From: Eopsaltria australis
Taxonomy: Eukaryota > Chordata > Aves > Passeriformes > Petroicidae
Direction of reading: 5' to 3'
Assembly (NCBI GenBank): GCA_034509425.1
Contig: JAVTVJ010000033.1
Coordinates: 4,027,001 to 4,091,000, forward strand
Length of the DNA stretch: 64,000 bases
The notes below the pieces were generated by a model, which saw only the letters and a program-made list of their open reading frames with translations, made no database searches and had not been told where the DNA came from. Below, piece by piece: positions 50,432-63,495 of the stretch. Position numbers and translations under genes: made by a program. Positions within the stretch are counted from its first letter, which is position 1; each line of letters opens with the position of its first letter.

Positions 50432-53400
50432 GTAAGTATATAGGTTTCTGCTTAAATTTACTGTCAAGATACACTTATTTATATTTCAGTTTTACTCTTT
50501 ATCTTAGATATTGACCCCCCTGACAAAGTATCAGCCAAAAATATGGATTTCTGCTACTCTAACAGAAGAGTAATCAGAATTTTTTTTAATATCCTTATCA
50601 TTCATAGAATAGATAATTTTGAATTATGCATGATACTGGTATATTTTTTTTACTGCAATGTGAATGTCATATCTTTGTGTTTTTAGAAGTTTGTATTGCA
50701 GTGTCAAAAAAAAAAAATGCAAGCTCCTTTTTCCTACTTTATTAGACTACACGGACAGCAAGAAGCCTAATACTGGAGGCTTATGTATGGACACATACAA
50801 AGAGAGTAAAAAGGCTGAAAATAATTTAGCACAATATTTTTTTGGAAAAAAAAAAAATACATGTAGGAAGTATAAGAAAGTCCCAAAACTGTACTTCTTT
50901 TTTTCTCAATATTTTAAAATAAATTATCTCTCTAGAACTGATTTTTTCCATCTTCAATACTATGAATTGAATTAAAGTGAAGAGATCTTTCTGAAGTTCA
51001 AAAAATACTATTGTGTCCCCTCTGCCCTCAGTAAATAAAAAGTTAAAGTGAAAAATCTTTAACACAGAGAAAACCCCACATTAAAATCTACGTTATAACC
51101 TTGATTTAACTCAGGTTTGAAGAGGTGCTATTCTTCTCTGATTAAAAACTTTTCCATATAAAAGGATCATTATTTCCAGATAGTTAACATTTTTTGTATT
51201 TTTAAGGGTGAAATGTAAAATAAAATATGCTCAGAAACATGCATGAGACGTACCTGTTTCAGACCACAAAGTGTGCACAGTAATCACAACAAACGCTTTT
51301 GTCCACATCACATCTCATTAAAGGAACTTTGTGTATAACTGTGGAGGACAACTGTATCGAGCCTAACACATTCCAAAGGCAACATAGTTGGAGGCAATGA
51401 CAATTTAGCATGGAAGCTGCTATTAGATTGCATATATTATTCATATTTTTAGCATAATTCTTATGTGGAAAGCAGGAACTGTAAAAAACAGACAGACAAT
51501 GTGAAGAATACCATAGTAAGCAAGTTCAAATTGTTTATTGCAATCACAGTGTCATAGACATACTAGACTTTATTCAAATTACATGCATAGAGGTATATTT
51601 AAAGAACATATTTTTGCAATTTTAAAAGAAAATTATCTCTAAGAAGGAAGAGGAGAGACAAGAGATGCAGAATCTCCAGTTTGTGCAAAGAAAGTCGATA
51701 TCTCTGAATAGAAAAATTATTAAGGAACATATTTTCATGTTCATAAAGTCATATCTAAACACTTTGAAATTTATTTAGGTTATGTATTTACAAAAAATAC
51801 CAAAAAAATAGCTTATATCTACATCAAGGTATTAACTGACAAGAAAAGATCTGGGTAGATCTCCATCAAAGTTCTGGCTTATACAAAATGATGGCACATT
51901 TGAAACTACTGTAATCTTCCATGTAGTAAAGTAACAGTAGTACTTAGCATATGTTATCACAAAAAAAGTCTACTCCCCAGTAAAATCCAGAATCTATTTA
52001 AAAATTCCAGAAAAAGAAATTCAAAATATGTGCTGAGTTTGATCTTTTCAGACAACCTATGAGAAATTATCTATAGAATCCAGAACAAACTAAAGTAGAT
52101 CCACTCCCGAGCGTCTGAACAGAGATGACAAAGTTCTCCCCAGATATTTCAGGAGAATAGCTTACTGAGAAGTTTCCAGAAAATAATTAAGGAAAATGAG
52201 TTTATTTCCATGCTATTACTTCATATTTTGGTAAGAGCAAAATAGGATACAGTGAAGAGACTACTTGAAGTGATTGGATTTATATTCACATCATAACATG
52301 GGTGTAAATAGACTAATAAATAAAAGGCATCTCAGTTTAATACAGAAATGTTTTACCCACAAACAAAAAGAAAAACTTAAAATCCAAATCCTTAAACAAA
52401 ACACACCATAACAGAAATCCTGCCTTAAATTGCAATAATATTAACAAAGGCTTGAATTCTTCTGGTTTAGGTTTTGATAGATTTAATTTTATTCATAGTC
52501 TTCCTAGGGTGTTCTTTTGGATTTGTGACCAAACAGTGATAAAAACACAGGAACATTTTAGGTATTTCCAAACACTGCATACAGAGTGTCAAAGTTTTTC
52601 TTGCTTCCCCACACTGCCACACCAGCAGGGATTACAGGGGATACACAAGAGGCTGAAAAGGGACACAGTTAGGACACCCCTCTGCTTACTATCCTTCCTA
52701 ACATTTTAGATAAACAAGACTCCACAGAAAGGTATTGAAGAAAAATTAAGAGTGTTTGTTGTATTTAAAAAAAAATTATTAAAAAAGAATCTGTAAAATG
52801 CTCTAAATATGACATTAATTGGTTTATGTCATAGGGAAAGTCTGTGAAGACCCTTTAAAGGAAGAGGAGGACATGGACAATATATTTGTCTTAAAAAAAA
52901 AGGGCCTCTAGCTGAAGTTTGTGCTCGGCATGTGAGAAAGAGAGATAGCATTTCACTTCCAAATTACCATAAATTTCATAAATCATATAAAAATTATATT
53001 CTGCATTATAATTGTAATTTTACATATTTTCCTGAATAGAAACCAAATAAAGATACTGCCAGTATGCTCTGAGTATGGTAAAGAAAACTGTATAAGCAGA
53101 GGTATTACTGGGCAACAAAGAACCAACAGAGACCTTTTAAAATTGCCCTAGTATTAAGAGCAAGTTATTGTCTCTTGATTGTAATTTGCACCTTCTCAGA
53201 CACAAAGCTAATCACCAGCTAATTGCTAATCCATAAAATCACACATCATTAGTTCCAGCATTCATGGAACTGTTTGGTTAAAAAATGTAAATTTACTTCT
53301 AGCAAGAAATAAAGATGCATTAGTGTAAAATCACGTTTGCATTGTTTATTTCACTATGTTTTTTTTATTAAATGCTTATAATTTTCCAGTTAGTCAACTA

Positions 53401-56400
53401 GCACACAGGAAAAGTTCACTTTTAAGATTAGATGAATCACAGAATTTTACCTGTTTTGCAGTAGAAGTGTTTTTATAAAGGCATATTCTTCTGTTAAACT
53501 AAAACTTTAAAATACAATTTGTTTTAAGAGGGTAATTTTTGGCTTGTCTGTGTGAAACACATACAGGGAATTTTAGAAGATGTGTAACTGTGTCACCTTT
53601 GCAGATTTTTCTCCTATTTGCCATTTACTTATGTTCTGCTTAATATTAACCCTGTTCTTAGTGAATGAGCTCTTGTATAGTAATGAATCTACCAGACCCT
53701 TTTTGTGTGTACGTTTTTTCAGCACATTATGCTTTCCAAAGACTTAGCAGGTTTGCATATCAAAGCTTTTCCTTGCAGACCCCAAAGGGACTCATTTCTC
53801 CATAGTAACACTAGACCCTACAGTATAATGCTTGATTTATTTTTCTATCAACTATTGTTCTATACCTACACAGTCTTTTCTATTTGTTACTGTCTAGAGG
53901 ATACAGTGCTGACCCTGCCTGCTCAACGTGCAGGGACTCATGCCTGCAAGCACTAAGGCTTTATAAGACTTATCCCTGCACCTTTACTTGTCATATCAGC
54001 AGCTTCATCTGCAGAAATACATTCTGACTGAGTAAGCCTGAGGTAGACAATGCTTAATTCTCCATTACAAAATCTTCCAGGAAGAAGAGAGAGATTCAGC
54101 TGCAGGGCATCCATCCTGTCAGCACCCTATTATCCTAACACACCATTTACTCTGTTACTGGTTTTAAGCTGGCCTTATTCAGTCTGATTATCATGTCAGA
54201 GCCTTGGCCTGGATCACTGTACACAGTGTATTTTTATTCAGCTGCTATTCTGAGACTCCAGGTATTTGTCTTTCTTGTACCTCCTTATTGCACCTTTATC
54301 ACCTATGAACAAAAGAAGTTCGGATTTCCAATACTTGAATTAGATGTTACAAAGTCAAAATGTGAGCTAGTTTTATACTGAGAAGGAAACCAAGTAGAAG
54401 CAGTAAACCAAGGAGAAGCAGATATTAATAAGTCAAAAATATATAGTTTCTAGATTTTACTCTCCTATAACTGACAGAATGGATCCATGCTTTGCAGTGG
54501 TATGCAACACAGTCAGATATCTGTGCAATGGATCACAAAGATCACATAACATGTACAATTTCCCTCCCAATACTTTTAGTCCACCAAGGCTTCCGTTACC
54601 ATATAGTAACCTTAACACATAGAATAAAGTGATCACAGGCTACAGAATCAAGATCCAGCACGCAGAAATAAGGAGAGATTGAGGTCATTAACAACTTATA
54701 ATTTATTAGACATATCCCAAATTTAATACAATTTGTTCCAAGGGTTTCATGGAATAGTTGTGAAAGAAATCTGTTTTTCAAAACTTCACAAGAATTCTGA
54801 TTGCATTTAGTTGAAGATGAAGATGTTTACAAAGTTTTGCAAAACATAGCTGAGGTTTCAAAAGAAAAAACAGCAGAAGAAATACATCAAATAGAAAGTC
54901 AGTAAAAGTTTGGAACATTACAGTGATTTGAAAATTTCAGATTTGAATTTCTAATTCTGTTTTTTTTTATTCAGTAACTTCATTCAGTGTTCAAGTTTAT
55001 TCTTCTTAAATTCATAGAAATATAATTGTCTTGATTCCATTGTCTCCTTTTTTCCATTTTTAAAACAATGTACAAAAGTGCACTAATATTCTGATAGAGA
55101 ACATATTTTCAAACCATATTTTCTTTTTAAAATTATAGGATATTGAAGGCTATTTAAACCAGTTAACAGAATGAAAAAAATGGTTTCAGAGAATAAACCT
55201 TATGTCATTCTGGCTAAATCTATTTATCAACTATTGAGGAGAAACTGTTCACCTGATTAAAATATAATAGATCTGGCCTCTCGCTTCTCCGAAGTTATAA
55301 AAGAAAGTGTAAAGAAAAAATATTGCATTCTGAATTGACTTTTTAGTTTATCATGTGACTAATACCACTTTACAGTCTTGGAAAAAATATCAATACAAAG
55401 CTTTACACTGTTAGCCAAGCTTAGTTCATCAATGTTCTTATGCCATCAAGGGTTAATGGCTACGTTTCAGTGTTTGAGGAAGGCACTGAGAATATCCTCA
55501 TAAAGAGTTTGCATGGTTAGGTCTTTATAGCTAGCAGACCTGTAAATGAGCACTGCAAATAGGCCTTGTGCAGAGAGCATCATCCAGTAGAGTGGGTATT
55601 ATCCTGAATGCACATGCATGCCCTGTGCATTATTGTGAAACTGAACTTCCTAGAAGTTAACTTCTCTGTAGCCAACAGACAAAACAGCCTTGAAGTGTAC
55701 TTTTCTATTTTTTTTCTCACTGTTTTTAAACTCTGCTGATGAATAATATCAAATTATGATTAGTGTCTAGCAGAAGCCACTATGTGATTCTACATATTTC
55801 AACATGAAGTAGTGGAAAGTATTTAAGTAGGCTAAAATACAGAAGTAACAAAAGAAAGTATTCCTGTAATGAAAAATACAATTACTGTGAAGTCTTCTTG
55901 AGAGATAAAGTAGCTTTGTGTTCATTAAAAAAAAAAATCCAGAAATTGATCTACTTAAATTATTCAATATTAAGCAAGTCTGTAGAGTGAGACTGTTCAC
56001 TGAAGTGGGAGAACAGAACGCTAATGGGTAAACTGATACTGCAAGTAAAAAAAAAAATTGATGCCAACATCACTGAAACACAGCTGTGCTAATAATTTGG
56101 GTTGTTGTTTAGGGTTTTCCAGCAGGCACAGAGTATTTTTTTCTCCCACCATAACAGTCGTCATGTTAGCCAAAGGTGGAGCATTTTTTTCTCACAGGGA
56201 AAGGTCATTCCATGGAATTTCAGAGCTAAAGTGAATCTATTCTCGAGAACAATGTTGGAGTCTTATGCCAGAGAGATAGAAATGTGGTTTTTTATTTGTA
56301 GCTTCTGTATGTCAGAAAGATTTAAACTGAAGAATGAAAAAATAATGCAAAATAAGATTGAATTATAATTTGGAAAAAAATGCGATCATGAGAAAATCCA

Positions 56401-59400
56401 TCTACATTGTAAAAAGTATTTGATGGGATTGAGTTGGGCTTTTTCTTTAGAAATGCAGTTATGATTTAAAAATTGTGTTTTGCCATTAAAGTACAATTAG
56501 AAATGTAAGTCAGTTCCATTGGAACTCCATGTTTATTTGAAGTAGGTATCCTATGTGCTTAACTACAGTCTGGTTTGTGTTCAGAGACCATTCAAATTAA
56601 CAATACACTTTCTCAACAGGGAAGACAAACCTTGAAACTAGTTACAGAAAGGAAATGATCCTGATAATTCATACTCAGGAGATTTTTATTATCCTCCAGT
56701 GTTTTAATAATAGAATTATTAATCCATAAACTTATAATTTTTTTCATCATGTCCCTCTACCTATAATATTCAGGGGTGTAGTAAAGACAATTGCTATCCT
56801 TTGCTGTTTAATCTAAGTCTTAGCATTGGCTTTAATGAAGTGACTGAATATTCACTTCTGCCTTTATATTATCAAGAGTATTCAGATCTGTATTACAGAA
56901 AACATTATTAACATAAGTCTTGCAATTTGGCCTTATGATAGGGCAAAATATTTAATCAGAATGGTTCTTTTTACATTTTATTTTCACGATTTATCAAACA
57001 CCTAACTTTAAAGGTTACTGTTAGGGTGTCTAACACCAGTGAAAATTCAAACAAAGAAACAAAAAACCAGTGACCACGCATTGATCAGTGAAACAGTGAC
57101 AAAGTGAGGAACCCAGATAACCAAAATCAACTGCTCCTAAGACCATCAAAGCTGAATGAATAAGTTCTAATGCCTGGGAATGTCCATAGCATCATTTAAT
57201 TTCTGAAATATGCTAAGACTCATTGATCTCAGAGTGTTGTGCTATGTACAACTACTTTTCATTATGTTTTGCAGCTCACATTACTTCCAAAATTCTAATT
57301 ATTTATTTTTGTTCCTTTATATTTTTTTATCAGACAATTTAACTTTTATGTGTTCAAAATATAAACCTTTTATTTCCTGAAAATCTAAAAGCCAAAATAG
57401 AATTAATGACAATTAAATATATGCCAACATTTTAAAAGGAGACCCTCATTTGTGAGAATATAGACCAGATCAGTTGTCAGGATATAGGCTTCTGAAGCAA
57501 TCATTTTTGTATTTAAACATTTCCTAAAAAAGAAAAACATTCTTCTTAGTAAATCTTTCATAGATATTCATATCAATATAATACACAGATCTGAAAAAAT
57601 GCCTTTTTAAAATTAGATACCTATCCTTCTATCTGTGACTAAGACTGTTTTAGGAGTACTTACCAGAAGAGAGCCAAATATTTTTAGTAACATTCAGAGG
57701 ATGACACAGGGAACCTTAAATAGTAACCAGCCTTAAAACAGCAATCTTTAAAAATACTTTAGCTGAATCATAACATTGTTATTCGAGTAAATTTTGCCAG
57801 TGAACTGTGTGTGTGAATGGGATTTTCTCTCATGTTTCACTGTTGGTGCACCCACCCAGTAAGTGTTCAGAACAAAAGGCTGTTTTTTAAGATCGGACAG
57901 GAACTTATTCTTTGTCAAAATAACCAAAGGATTAACCCACCTTTACCTAAAGAGTAATAACTAGATATCTCTCTCACATAATAGAATCCTATTCACAAAA
58001 ATAAAGGGTATGCATTCTTTTGAAGCTAGCTTCTTTTGCAGTCAAGAAAGAAAATGTGTAAGGTTGAAGAAAGTAAATGTGTTAGGAAACTCTCAGGGTC
58101 ATTCAGTTGCAGCATAAGGTTCTGGAAGCTTCTTGACTACTAATTGACAGCAGCTTAGAGACTGCACCATTGAGATCATCCTGTAATGTTTCTGTTCCAC
58201 ACACTTTCCCCACAGCATTAGCTCCTGCCTACTGTCAGAGGATGATGAACAGTGGATTAGTTGATGGGACCCAAGATATAGTTTTCATCCTAGAATAATT
58301 TTTAAGTTGTTCATGTGAGAGAACAGAAAGTTGTAGTTCCTATCACCATTCCCTGGGTATCTTCTGTTTATTTCCAATGGCAGTCTGACTGTAAAATGTA
58401 CGCCTGTTTCTTGAGACTAGAGTAGTTCAAACCAGGCACCTAGAGACATCTGTATTTTGAACCATGCACTATTGATTTTAGATACCTTCTGGAATTAGAG
58501 ATTCAGGAGAGGAATCGAATCACTAAATGAAACTTCCCCCACCATTGTGGTTTTTTGATCCATAGTTTTAGCTAATGTTTGAATTTTATTACCCTTGTGA
58601 ATATTTTAGCTCACACTTTTCCAAAATTCTGGCAAAAAAATCGGTTCCCTGTGAGAGAAAACAAGGTGCAGACAGTCCTATTGACATAGTGAACAAAACA
58701 AATTTAGAATATTGTATTCAAACCTGAACATATCACAAAAGTACATTACAGTACTAGTTTGGAAGAACTGAATATACTTGTCTCAGACAAAATCTGGCCT
58801 TAAGTAAATATGAGCATTTTGGTGCCATTTGTATACAAGGGACAGAGATGAGAAACTGGCTTCCATGTGCCTTGAGAAACATCCTGTCTTTAGAAACATC
58901 TAGTGTAAATCTTACACCAAATATCTTACTATGGGTGCAAGGACATACAAAAGGCAAGAACTTAATATTAATCTAATTTGTACAGTAATGACCTAATTCA
59001 AACAAAACTATTACTGTTTTTGGTGGAGTTACAAGAGTGTAAATTATCTAATTATTACAGAAAAGCATGGTTAATAACTGAGATAAGACTGCTGTACTAA
59101 ACATTTTGGTATGCATCCCTTTTCTTTGTCATTATATTCACTCTTTTATGCCTTCTCTTGAGGTTCATAACTACTTTCTCCCTCAACCAGTTGATAGGAG
59201 GGGGTTTATTGAGCTATCAGTGTTCTGACTTCTTTGCCTTGAAGAGTATCCCTAGATAGCTAGGATGGTGAAAAAAAATTTAAAAGAAAAGAGAGAGAAA
59301 AGAAAAAAGTATTTATGGCAGTCCAGACAACCATAAACCACGTATACCACTACTTTTGCAGTCATCCTGGCACAGACATTGGGATGATGATTGGTAACCT

Positions 59401-59709
59401 ACCATCTGAGAAAAGCTGTTACTACTTATCTAAGGTCCCAGAGACATATGGAAGGGTGGACACAACACTAAAGATAAATGATCAATTTATTTTTTGTAAT
59501 AATAATAATGAGGGCATTTTTAATGCTGTCTTTCTTTATTAATTTGAGTGCTAGCATTGCTGCAACTGGTCTAATAAATACTGTTATATGTATAAATTAC
59601 AGCTATAAAACCATTTCTCCTAATCCAAACACAAATTTGTATTACATAAGGGGCTGGTGTCTATTACTCAGTGACTGCATACGCTTGCTATACCTTTTAC
59701 TAAATATAA

Positions 59710-60175
59710 TATTCACAAGGCTAACCTCTCTGTATTCCTCACAGGCTACCTGTCCTTGCATCCACTCTGTAGGCTTCTTTTGTGTGTTTGACTTGTCCAG
59801 GTGCTCCTGGTTCATCCATGCAGACCTCCTGGAACTTTTTTCACAATTTTCCCTTTACTGGGCTGCATTGCTGCTAATCTGGAGGAAGTAAAAATTGGTT
59901 ATCAACCAGGTCTTTGTCCCCCCCTCCCTCCAGGGCTTTATTTATCAACGCTCTACCAAGCAGGTCCCTGAAGAGCCCAAAGTCTGCTTTCCCAAATTTC
60001 CAGGTACTGAGCTTGTTGTAGACCATCCTCACTGCCCTGAGGATATCAAACTCCATCATTTAATGGTCGCTGCAGACAAGGTTCCCCTTGAGCTTCACAT
60101 TCCTCACCGGTTCTTCCTTGCTGGTGAGAACAAGGTCCAGGATAGCTTTTCTCCTCTTGGAGAAGTGACAGATTA
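59710..60175 (-). mobile_element. CR1 LINE fragment, ORF2 endonuclease and linker
   Basis: Antisense CR1 piece, read on the minus strand from 60175 down. It shows the end of the APE-type endonuclease: a block equivalent to 'LLTNKEELVG' (LVLTSKEEPV, about 60120-60140), the catalytic SDH triad residues at 60063-60071 followed at once by an in-frame TAA, then MMEFDILRAV and KADFGLFRDLLGRA (about 59950-60060). Further on comes the ORF2 linker between endonuclease and RT, with SAWMNQEHLDK (about 59800-59830) and GQVACEEYREV (about 59740-59770). Such interior CR1 sequence is rare because most copies are 5'-truncated. It is dead: stops and frameshifts are present. Confidence 0.88.
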
Positions 60176-60345
60176 TGCTAGAGTCGTGGACTGACTTGTG
60201 TTGAAAGGGATTTTAAAGACTGTCTAGTTCCAACTCCACTGCTCTGGGCAGGGACATCTTCCACTAAAACAGATTGCTCAATGTCCCATCCAACCTGGCC
60301 TTAAACACTTTCAGGGATGGGGCATCCACAACCTACATTAGGGAA
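60176..60345 (-). mobile_element. CR1 LINE 3' end, antisense
   Basis: Antisense CR1 3' UTR: the minus strand reads GGATGCCCCATCCCTGAAAG (about 60312-60331), GGCCAGGTTGGATGGGACAT and a tail of degraded ATTCTATG-like units ending near 60176. The plus strand shows GGGACATCTTCCACTAAAAC. It lies immediately upstream (in element direction) of the endonuclease fragment, so the two are not one contiguous copy. Confidence 0.9.
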
Positions 60346-61392
60346 AAGGTCATTTGATTAGGAAAAAGAATTGCAATCCTGATGAGAAAGTTACATTACT
60401 ATATGGGGAAATTATAGCATAAGTAAACAGTTGATAATTTTTTCCCTTACCATTTTGAACACACTGCAATATTCGCCAAATACAGCAAAGTTAAATTACT
60501 GGCTTATCAGCTGCCAATCTACCGCTCTTGTTTAGCCAAGTTACATTCACAGTTCTATAGATGCTCGTTCTCTAAAAAAGCCTCAAAACTCTTGAGTTTT
60601 TACTTACAGATTGTAGGGCATTGAGAAACTTATCTTCAAATCAAAAATGTTTGTAACTCAGTCTTGTCAGTTTGTGTCAGATTGGCTGCTGTACTGAAAA
60701 AAGTACTCTCTGGTTCAAATGGGTCTGGAAAAGATAAACATTTGCCTGGTTCAATCTTTCTGTCCTCTTTTCTTGGCGGCAGCCTTTCTCTCATAGTCTG
60801 TTTAATGTCAAATCAGGGAATGGAAGATATCCTGGGTATTGGAAAATACTTTGAATAAGCCAAAAATGTTGCAAACGGACAGAGGATTATACTAACATTG
60901 GATGTAGAAAGTGATTTAGAATCACTGATGAGCAACAGATGTAATGTTTGACTCAGAATAAGCTAAATTCAGTGGGCATGGAAAAAGAATGGCGGTTAAA
61001 GCTAGGAAGGAGTATATATATTCTATCCAGACAAAATAGTACTCACCTCTATTGTCAACACTGCTAGTGTCAGGCCATTTGCTGAGAACTTAAAAATTTC
61101 ACCGAGATTTTTGTATCATTCCTTTAGCTATACGGGTATCTCAACCAATGATATAGCTGTAATTAATAATGAGGGTTGGTTGGGTGGTTTTTTGGTTGTT
61201 CTCCCTATTCCTCACCCAACAATAGTATATACACTCAAAAGGTAAACAAGACTTTGTTGGAATGGGGTAACCCACCAGACTCTTTGCCTTTTCTTTGTGT
61301 ATGGCCTAGGAATGGATGCTGTGCATGAAAAATGCACATTCAGATTATGGGGCCTTGTTTGGTCTTTTCCGTAGCAGGTTTTTCTGTCAATT
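60346..61392. other. Unique sequence between CR1 fragments
   Basis: No gene recognised. The 64-codon plus-strand frame near 60664-60858 has no family resemblance. A minus-strand splice-flanked segment (61047-61081) is listed separately. Confidence 0.55.
61047..61081 (-). other. Candidate 35-nt exon on minus strand (unproven)
   Basis: On the minus strand an acceptor (ATTTTTAAGTTCTCAG) precedes 35 nt and a strong donor ATAGAG|GTGAGTACT follows. Two frames are open; one reads NGLTLAVLTIE and leaves in phase 0. Too short to judge; no family recognised. Confidence 0.12.
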
Positions 61393-61815
61393 ATTCATGT
61401 AGGTCATAGACGCACAGAACAACATAGCTTGAAAGGGACCTCCACAGGTAATATTGTCTAGGCTTCTGCTCAGACCTGGATATTTTGAATCTCCACAATG
61501 ATGGCAAATACACAGGCAACCTGTTCCAGTGTTTGGCAACCTGTTCCATCTTCATGACAAAATTTATTTTCCTTATCCTGAGTTGAAATGTAGCATATTG
61601 CAATTGTAATTTACCCCTGCTCCAGCTTTGTCTTTTGCTCTGCCATTATAGACAGCAATGTCTCCTCGGCTCAGTCTTCTCACCATTGGTCCAGCTATCT
61701 CAGCTTCTCCTCATATGTCATGTGTTCCAGCTTCCTTAACATCTGGGTGTCCCTTGATGACTTGCTCCAGTATATCCAGTCTCTCTGGTTAAGGTTCCAA
61801 GTGCAGTCCCAAACT
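61393..61815 (-). mobile_element. CR1 LINE fragment, ORF2 C-terminus to 3' end, antisense
   Basis: The tail near 61393-61410 (plus GTCATAGACGCACAGAACAA) matches a CR1 3' end in reverse. GAAAGGGACCTCCACAGGTA and ACCTGTTCCAGTGTTTGGCA follow. The ORF2 C-terminal coding region in reverse follows (CAGCTTCTCCTCATATGTCA, TTGATGACTTGCTCCAGTAT). Deletions are visible. It shares an overlapping part of the CR1 consensus with the next fragment, so they are separate copies. Confidence 0.85.
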
Positions 61816-62824
61816 TTACTGGCAACTTCAGAAAGCCAGAGAATTTTGGCAGCATTCAACCAACATAAGACATTTCACAAAGCATTAATTTAGGCATTCT
61901 ACTCAGGAAACTCCAAATGCATCCGATTTTAAGTTACTCAAAACTCCAAGAGAGAAATAGTATAACAAAGAGAGTAAGATAGAAAAGATACAGAAAAAGG
62001 TAAATATAGCTGCCACTCTTGCGTTCTAGCAGCATCTCAGCTGATATGACATCTAAGGAAAGTTAGGGCCAAGACATGTGCTTGCCTTGTGTTCAGCTTT
62101 AAATACCCCTTGGCTTTCCTGGGCCCTTCCCCCAGGTGGGACTTCTTGTCTGGTGGCCACTCAGGAGCTAGGTTAGGGGCTTCAGAGCATTACCTTCATC
62201 ATGAAAGGGATTGGCAGCCACTGCAGGGCTGGGATACAGGCTGGAGGTTGTGGGGTGTGTGGAACAGGGCATTGCCTCACCAGAGCAAGAACTGACCTGT
62301 CTACCATCCCCCTCCCCCCCCCCCCCCCCCCAAATGTTTGGAACCAGCAATCCTTCTGGTCTCTCTCATTGACATAGCTGTGCTTTGTTCAGGCAAAGCA
62401 AGGCTTGAAAGCAAAGAATATCATCAGTCCTTAGATCCTGCATTGGTCCTGCGATGTAGATGGACTGGAGCTGGGGTTTCAAGACAAAGAAAGCAAAAGA
62501 GAAAGAGGGAAGAAATAGAAGAGAAAGAAGCCAGAGAAAGGAGAGGGAGGGGGTCCGTTCCACCCTCTTTTATAGTTCACGTGCTGCATGCCTCTTAAGA
62601 AAAGTAGACTTTTCATACTGGTTTGTTCACATATGCACAGCCAAGCCTTCCCCAGGAAGTGTGTAGGGGGGGTACAGAGATGGGGGTCTGAGCGTGAATC
62701 TCAAGGTGGAGCAGGAATTTGGCTCAGAACAGCGCAGACCCACCTCTGTGAGACCCCCTCCTCTGACCATGCACTTCCTGTCATAACGGTGAGAATGTTT
62801 GAGACAAAACATGCTTAGATCTGA
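61816..62824. other. GC-richer 1-kb block between two CR1 copies, unclassified
   Basis: A mosaic of GC-rich, purine-rich (about 62480-62550) and C-run sequence between two antisense CR1 pieces. TATA-like words occur (CTTTAAATACCCC near 62098, CTCTTTTATAG near 62566). Open frames are short, overlap on both strands and look like repeat noise. An old LTR or composite insertion is suspected because of the composition, but no LTR ends or coding motifs were identified. Confidence 0.35.
62308..62331. repeat. Poly-C tract
   Basis: Five C, one T and 18 C in a row. On the minus strand this is a long G run able to form a quadruplex. Length errors in sequencing or assembly are likely here. Confidence 0.9.
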
Positions 62825-63495
62825 TCCTCTACAGAAGGATGCAATTAGGTCACCCCAAAGCTTTCTCTTTTTCAGGCTGAACAAACCCAATTCTCAAAAT
62901 CTTTCCTCACAGGAGAGGTGCTCCACCCTTCTAATCATCTTGGTGTCCCTCTTCTTTACTCACCCCAAAAGGTCCATGTCCTTCTTGTGCTAGGGATCCC
63001 ATAGCTGGATGCAGTTATTTGCCCAACAGGATTACAAGGCTTATTTCTGGAAGAGAAATTTGTATTTACCTTTGCTGGACTTCCTGACTTCATGACTTTT
63101 TTCAGCTCAATTTTCCAGCTTATTGGTGTCCCTTCACACAGCAGCTCTCCTGGTCAGTGAGCCAATTTCTCCTCTCAATTTTTTATCTTTTTTAATCCAT
63201 AAATTCATGGAGGGTGTACTGTATCCACTCTATTGCATCACTCAGATCATTAATGAACATATAAACTCTATTGGCCTCCATCCTTGAGGGATGCCATTAC
63301 GAACTGACTGTCAGTTGGATTTTGTCCTACTGGTCCTACTACCTACTCAGCCTGGCAGTCCAGCTAATTTTCTACTCACCTTGTCATGTACTTATCCAGT
63401 CCACATCTTGTCAATTTGGCTTTGAGGGGTATATGTCAAAGGCCTCGCTAAAGATAATTCAGTGGGCTAAGAGCACTTCGTGCACAACCTTTTCC
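62825..63495 (-). mobile_element. CR1 LINE fragment, ORF2 RT to C-terminus, antisense
   Basis: The minus strand carries, in element order, the RT region (GCGAGGCCTTTGACATATAC near 63432-63451, equivalent to the 'AFDTV' RT motif), a segment with the 'ATTAATGAT' block, and the C-terminal part with GLFSLKKRK (about 62860-62890) and GGAGAGGTGCTCC in reverse (about 62911-62923). It lacks the 3' UTR, so its 3' end was lost by deletion or by a later insertion at about 62825. All frames are broken. Confidence 0.85.

Larger units (their letters stand above)
46183..59709. other. Unique AT-rich sequence, no gene seen
   Basis: No gene recognised. GATA-like repeats occur at 49463-49507 and an A/C-rich low-complexity stretch at 49789-49930. 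The block at about 47480-47760 and the block at 51259-51444 have the mixed composition typical of conserved noncoding DNA, but conservation was not tested. A minus-strand frame of 61 codons at 51259-51444 ends in a TGA before any usable donor. The frame at 48829-49065 has no recognised family. Confidence 0.5.

Noticed and set aside
51259..51444. 61-codon minus-strand frame with several cysteines next to a CAG|GTACGT donor
   Set aside because: The frame ends in TGA just before the donor, and alternative acceptors give stops in all frames.
59478..59891. Plus-strand open frame of 137 codons with hydrophobic stretches
   Set aside because: Its right half is antisense to a CR1 ORF2 fragment (WMNQ region on the minus strand); the rest is AT-rich and hydrophobic only through codon composition.
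59895..60194. Plus-strand open frame of 99 codons
   Set aside because: It is the antisense shadow of the CR1 endonuclease segment on the minus strand.
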